A stretch of 31,404 bases of DNA, from positions 1 through 31,404 of the IMG/VR virus record IMGVR_UViG_3300030329_000327; one strand, written 5' to 3'. A program made the translations under genes and the position numbers. This stretch comes from a virus. This document shows positions 29,085-31,404 of this stretch, one piece after another (position 1 is the stretch's first letter; the number at the start of each line of letters is the position of its first letter). A model generated the notes under the pieces. It searched no databases and was not told the DNA's origin. It saw only the letters and a program-made list of their open reading frames with translations.

Positions 29085-29557
29085 TATTTAACCTCCATGT
29101 TGTGGTATTCATTAAATTGTTTGGTCCCATATTTAAAATCATGGTTTACAAACACATATTTAGCAGTGAAATCAATATTATCAGTTTCTACATTATCAGC
29201 AGTTACTATAACTAAATCAAAGTTTATAGTTTCACCTTTGTGGTATTCGTAAATATCTTCCATTCCGTTAAATGATCCTGCTGCAAATAAAGCCTGAACA
29301 TCGCCTTTTATTAATTTAAATATATCAGCAGATATTGAAGTAGGATCTACATATACTCTTAATGAACTACCACCTGTATATGATTCTGTTGCTACTTGAA
29401 TGTTTGTGTTATATTTTTGTTTTATATATTGCTTACATACTTTAGAAACTCCACCCATTCTTGTGTAATAAGAATGTCCGTTATTCCATGATACTAATGG
29501 TATGTTTTTGAATTTGTATCCATTCCATGTAAAATCTGCTTTTTTAGTTTTCTTCAT
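29084..29557 (-). CDS. LPD29-like early protein
   Basis: This 157-residue protein resembles the Large Polyvalent protein-associated Domain 29: GVSKVCKQYIKQKYNTNIQV at 36-55, ATESYTGGSSLRVYVDPTSI at 56-75 and FAAGSFNGMEDIYEYHKGET at 91-110, with the characteristic F(D/N)GM.D.YEY. LPD29 is usually part of very large proteins of plasmids and phages that are injected with DNA or act early, and its role is unknown. Here it stands alone. An identical TAGGAGTAACAATGAA leader is shared with the gene upstream, suggesting that the two were copied or are co-regulated. Confidence 0.55.
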   Translation of the reverse strand: MKKTKKADFTWNGYKFKNIPLVSWNNGHSYYTRMGGVSKVCKQYIKQKYNTNIQVATESYTGGSSLRVYVDPTSISADIFKLIKGDVQALFAAGSFNGMEDIYEYHKGETINFDLVIVTADNVETDNIDFTAKYVFVNHDFKYGTKQFNEYHNMEVK

Positions 29558-29565
29558 TGTTACTC

Positions 29566-29868
29566 CTATTTACTTAATTTATCTTTTAACCAATTCAAGT
29601 CAGTCGAACTTACCCAAAATTCTCTGTCAGCACCACCAACCCAAAAGAACAAAGTTCCGTTTTTTCTAACTTCAACAAATTGGTTTCCATTATTAGAAGT
29701 AAAAGTTTCACCGTTTTGTGCTTTAGCAACCACTCTCAAAACCCAGCCTTTTGTTTCTGTATTTAAAAATAATTCTCTATCAGCACCACCAACCCATAAT
29801 CTAAAGTGTCCTGAATCTAATTTATCTAAAAATAAGTTTCCAGTGTTTTCTGTTTGTATTGCTTTCAT
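29566..29868 (-). CDS. Early protein with duplicated WVGGADRE module
   Basis: This 100-residue protein consists of two related halves: LDSGHFRLWVGGADRELFLN (17-36) and VRKNGTLFFWVGGADREFWV (67-86), each followed by a polar piece and Trp. WVGGADRE is identical in both, and the DNA is nearly so at 29624-29650 and 29775-29800. It is the first gene after the gene-free control region, with a strong AGGAG site, so it is likely among the earliest expressed. Each half could be a small beta-hairpin domain. Function is unknown. Confidence 0.65.
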   Translation of the reverse strand: MKAIQTENTGNLFLDKLDSGHFRLWVGGADRELFLNTETKGWVLRVVAKAQNGETFTSNNGNQFVEVRKNGTLFFWVGGADREFWVSSTDLNWLKDKLSK

Positions 29869-30053
29869 TGTTACTCCTAATAATTTTTTGTTTTTCCATT
29901 TATAGCATCGTTGCTATGTGTGTAGTTTAGGGTTAATTTACTTTATTACAAACATTTTTTTTAAGTTTTTAAAAATAATTATAATAAAAGAATACAAGAA
30001 TCCCTTTTAAAAAGAGATTCCTGTGGCGTTTAGTCTGTGAGGGAGAAGAAGTT
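29869..30053 (-). promoter_or_regulatory. Main control region, no gene seen
   Basis: This 185-base AT-rich stretch is the longest without a gene. It holds the terminator-like hairpin at 29996-30022 and the operator-like inverted repeat ATAGCA-TCGT-TGCTAT at 29902-29917. A TATAAA hexamer (minus strand, 29904-29899) overlaps that repeat. A second TATAAT lies at 29983-29978. Neither has a recognisable -35 at proper spacing. It is the likely site for the early promoter, and perhaps the origin, since all genes to the left begin downstream of it. Confidence 0.45.
29996..30022 (-). terminator. Candidate intrinsic terminator after the late tail genes
   Basis: AAGAATCCC (29996-30004) and GAGATTCCT (30014-30022) pair over nine positions, two of them G-T wobbles on the mRNA. 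The loop is TTTTAAAAA. On the minus strand it is followed by a T-rich tail (GTATTCTTTTATTATAATTA). It lies about 30 bases past the stop of the 355-residue gene, the last in the tail block, so it would end the late transcript. Confidence 0.5.
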
Positions 30054-31121
30054 TTAAATTTGTTCTATTAATTTTAGGCGTATATTATATAAATTAGGCG
30101 TTTTTTGAACTATCTTGTAATCTTTATCCATACGAACGATTGCAAAGCCTTCACTTGATTCTACGTCTTTGTCTAATTGTAAAACCATTGGTAAGTGCCC
30201 ACCAAGCGTTCTGTGAACAACTTTTGTATAAAAATCGATACCGTTATTAATTGTGTATTCACTGTTACCAAAAGAATCAGTTGTATGGTTGCTTTTTGCT
30301 TGAAAACCACGTGTATTAGTAAAAGGATATTGAGGCATCACATTCTCTGGTGCTAAACTGTCAAAACTTATAGACCAAGTCCTTCTACCTGTTCTTCTGC
30401 TAAAATTGTTGGCAATTTCAACGTTTGGTGAAGAAAGACCAAACGGTTCGTTGATCCAGTTATTTGTTTTATTCCAATTCATTGTAGAAATTGTTTTACC
30501 AGAAATAGTTTCTTTTTTCTTAATTCCATAATCGACAGTAAGCGATTCGTTTATGTTAGCGTTATGTGGAAAGTCAAAGTAAGAACCCCACGCTAAAGAA
30601 CCAATTTTTAAAGATGCGTCTAAATTTTCAACACTTAATTGTAATCTAAAAATATTGTGATTAGAAAACGCAACTGGATTACTTGATAACTGGCTTATGC
30701 TAAAACCATCGTATGCAGGAGGCGATTGACCGACTATTGAATTTTTAATATAATTAGAATTAATTACTTGTGCGTCTTGATAATTTTGTCGCATAATATA
30801 CGGTGTAGAATAAACGTTAGCACTTGCAAAATTATGACCTAATACCATGTAATAGTTAAAGTCCCATAATTTGTTTACTCTCATATCTGTTGTATCGCTT
30901 AATGGTGAAACCCTGTAATTTAACTGAATTGCAGTACTATCAGTTTCTGGAACAGATATTGTTTTTGACGGATCTAATTGTATTAATTGAATTAATTGTT
31001 CATCTGATAATACTTCACCATCTGCTGCGTATTGATCTAATGCTCCGACTGCATATTGAAACAGTGGATAAGAAACATAAAGTCGTGGCTGCGTTGCTAA
31101 TTGATAGTATGATTGTGACAT
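30054..31121 (-). CDS. Conserved tail-region structural protein
   Basis: This 355-residue protein is rich in Asn, Ser, Tyr and aromatic residues and has no membrane segment. It begins MSQSYYQLATQPRLYVSYPL and continues FQYAVGALDQYAADGEVLSD. The middle (FRLQLSVENLDASLKIGSLA, WGSYFDFPHN) and the last third (RRTGRRTWSISFDSLAPENV, VVHRTLGGHLPMVLQLDKD) look like beta-rich virion domains. If the genome is circular, it is the second gene after the tail hub and the last of the late block. I infer a tail tip, fibre or other virion protein. It is not recognised as a named family. Confidence 0.6.
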   Translation of the reverse strand: MSQSYYQLATQPRLYVSYPLFQYAVGALDQYAADGEVLSDEQLIQLIQLDPSKTISVPETDSTAIQLNYRVSPLSDTTDMRVNKLWDFNYYMVLGHNFASANVYSTPYIMRQNYQDAQVINSNYIKNSIVGQSPPAYDGFSISQLSSNPVAFSNHNIFRLQLSVENLDASLKIGSLAWGSYFDFPHNANINESLTVDYGIKKKETISGKTISTMNWNKTNNWINEPFGLSSPNVEIANNFSRRTGRRTWSISFDSLAPENVMPQYPFTNTRGFQAKSNHTTDSFGNSEYTINNGIDFYTKVVHRTLGGHLPMVLQLDKDVESSEGFAIVRMDKDYKIVQKTPNLYNIRLKLIEQI

Positions 31122-31123
31122 AT

Positions 31124-31404
31124 TTATTTATTCCTAATTTCTTTAATTGTTGTATAACTTTTATTTTCTTTATCGTATGATGTTTTCTTATACTGATAAT
31201 TATATTTTTTATTATTACCGTCAAAACTTAAGTCTTGCCAATTTCTTGTATTATCCTCCCACTTACCTTTTAAAGTGTTATATAATTCCAGCGATAACTT
31301 ATTTATGTATAAATTATAGGATTTTAATTCTTTTGTTATAACTTTACATTTAGTAATTAATGCTTTACCTTTATATGTAAACAAATCAGTTAAATTGTTA
31401 GTGC
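31124..31404 (-). CDS. Rest of the small hypothetical protein cut by the window edge
   Basis: The frame ending at 31124 is open through the right edge of the window. A TTG at 31384 could start it, but codons upstream to 31404 (TNNLTD before the TTG) remain open and no ribosome-binding site is seen there. Joined across the ends, the start at 37 leads through Gly into this frame for a 105-residue protein that ends TIKEIRNK. The product (LFTYKGKALITKCKVITKEL, then KGKWEDNTRNWQDLSF and DGNNKKYNYQYKKTSYDK) is basic, Tyr-rich and beta-like. Its function is unknown. It lies between the tail hub and another tail-type gene. Confidence 0.6.
   Translation of the reverse strand, partial: TNNLTDLFTYKGKALITKCKVITKELKSYNLYINKLSLELYNTLKGKWEDNTRNWQDLSFDGNNKKYNYQYKKTSYDKENKSYTTIKEIRNK

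Noticed and set aside
1-31404. CRISPR array, tRNA genes, insertion sequences, integrase or attachment sites
   Set aside because: None was seen when reading both strands by eye: no regular direct repeats, no cloverleaf-like sequence and no transposase or recombinase motifs. tRNAscan-SE would be the proper check for tRNAs.

Overview
The window looks like one complete, circularly permuted genome of a small tailed double-stranded DNA phage (about 31.4 kb, AT-rich by eye). Every credible gene lies on the minus strand, so transcription runs from high to low coordinates. A gene broken at the left edge (1-37) joins in frame, with no stop, to the open frame that runs off the right edge (31404 down to 31124), which suggests the two ends abut. 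A tail-tube protein, a tail-terminator-like protein, a frameshifted tail-assembly chaperone and a 670-residue tape measure indicate a long tail. No sheath gene was recognised, so a siphovirus-like particle is most likely. I see no integrase, DNA polymerase, tRNA or CRISPR array. The base composition and the style of the structural proteins fit a marine phage of an AT-rich bacterium, but the host cannot be read from the sequence.

Layout in the direction of transcription. (1) 30053-29869: the largest gene-free stretch, with a terminator-like hairpin and an operator-like inverted repeat. (2) 29868-28001: early genes: a protein with a duplicated WVGGADRE motif, an LPD29-like protein, two tiny proteins, an annealing-protein-like gene and a SpoVG-like protein ending in an SSB-type acidic tip. 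(3) 27993-24581: a small helix-turn-helix regulator behind a hairpin that hides its ribosome-binding site, a replisome-organiser-like protein, an MT-A70-type adenine methyltransferase, two small zinc-ribbon proteins, a PD-(D/E)XK-like nuclease, a RusA-like resolvase and a ParB-like protein. (4) 24591-17512: a Mom-like DNA-modification protein, small and large terminase, portal, a MuF-type head protein split in two, further head genes, scaffold and major capsid protein. (5) 17446-13498: a lysis and accessory cassette: GH24 lysozyme, zinc-ribbon metallophosphoesterase, several small membrane or coiled-coil proteins that look holin-like, and two adjacent DUF2589-like paralogues of unknown role. 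(6) 13494-9736: fibre-like and other structural proteins. (7) 9721-43: head-tail connector, tail terminator, tail tube, chaperone pair made by -1 frameshifting, tape measure and a 1389-residue tail hub-like protein with a dockerin-like C-terminus. The module then runs across the window ends into two further genes (37 through the join to 31124, then 31121-30054).

The genes are packed very tightly. Eleven junctions share one base as TAATG, and others overlap by 4, 8 or 11 bases, so translational coupling is probably general. The most unusual points are the hairpin over the regulator's ribosome-binding site with an overlapping leader ORF, the SpoVG-like protein with an SSB-like tip, the DUF2589 pair inside the lysis region, the dockerin-like end of the tail hub, the -1 frameshift at nine adenines, and a second homopolymer where a small gene is broken or shifted.
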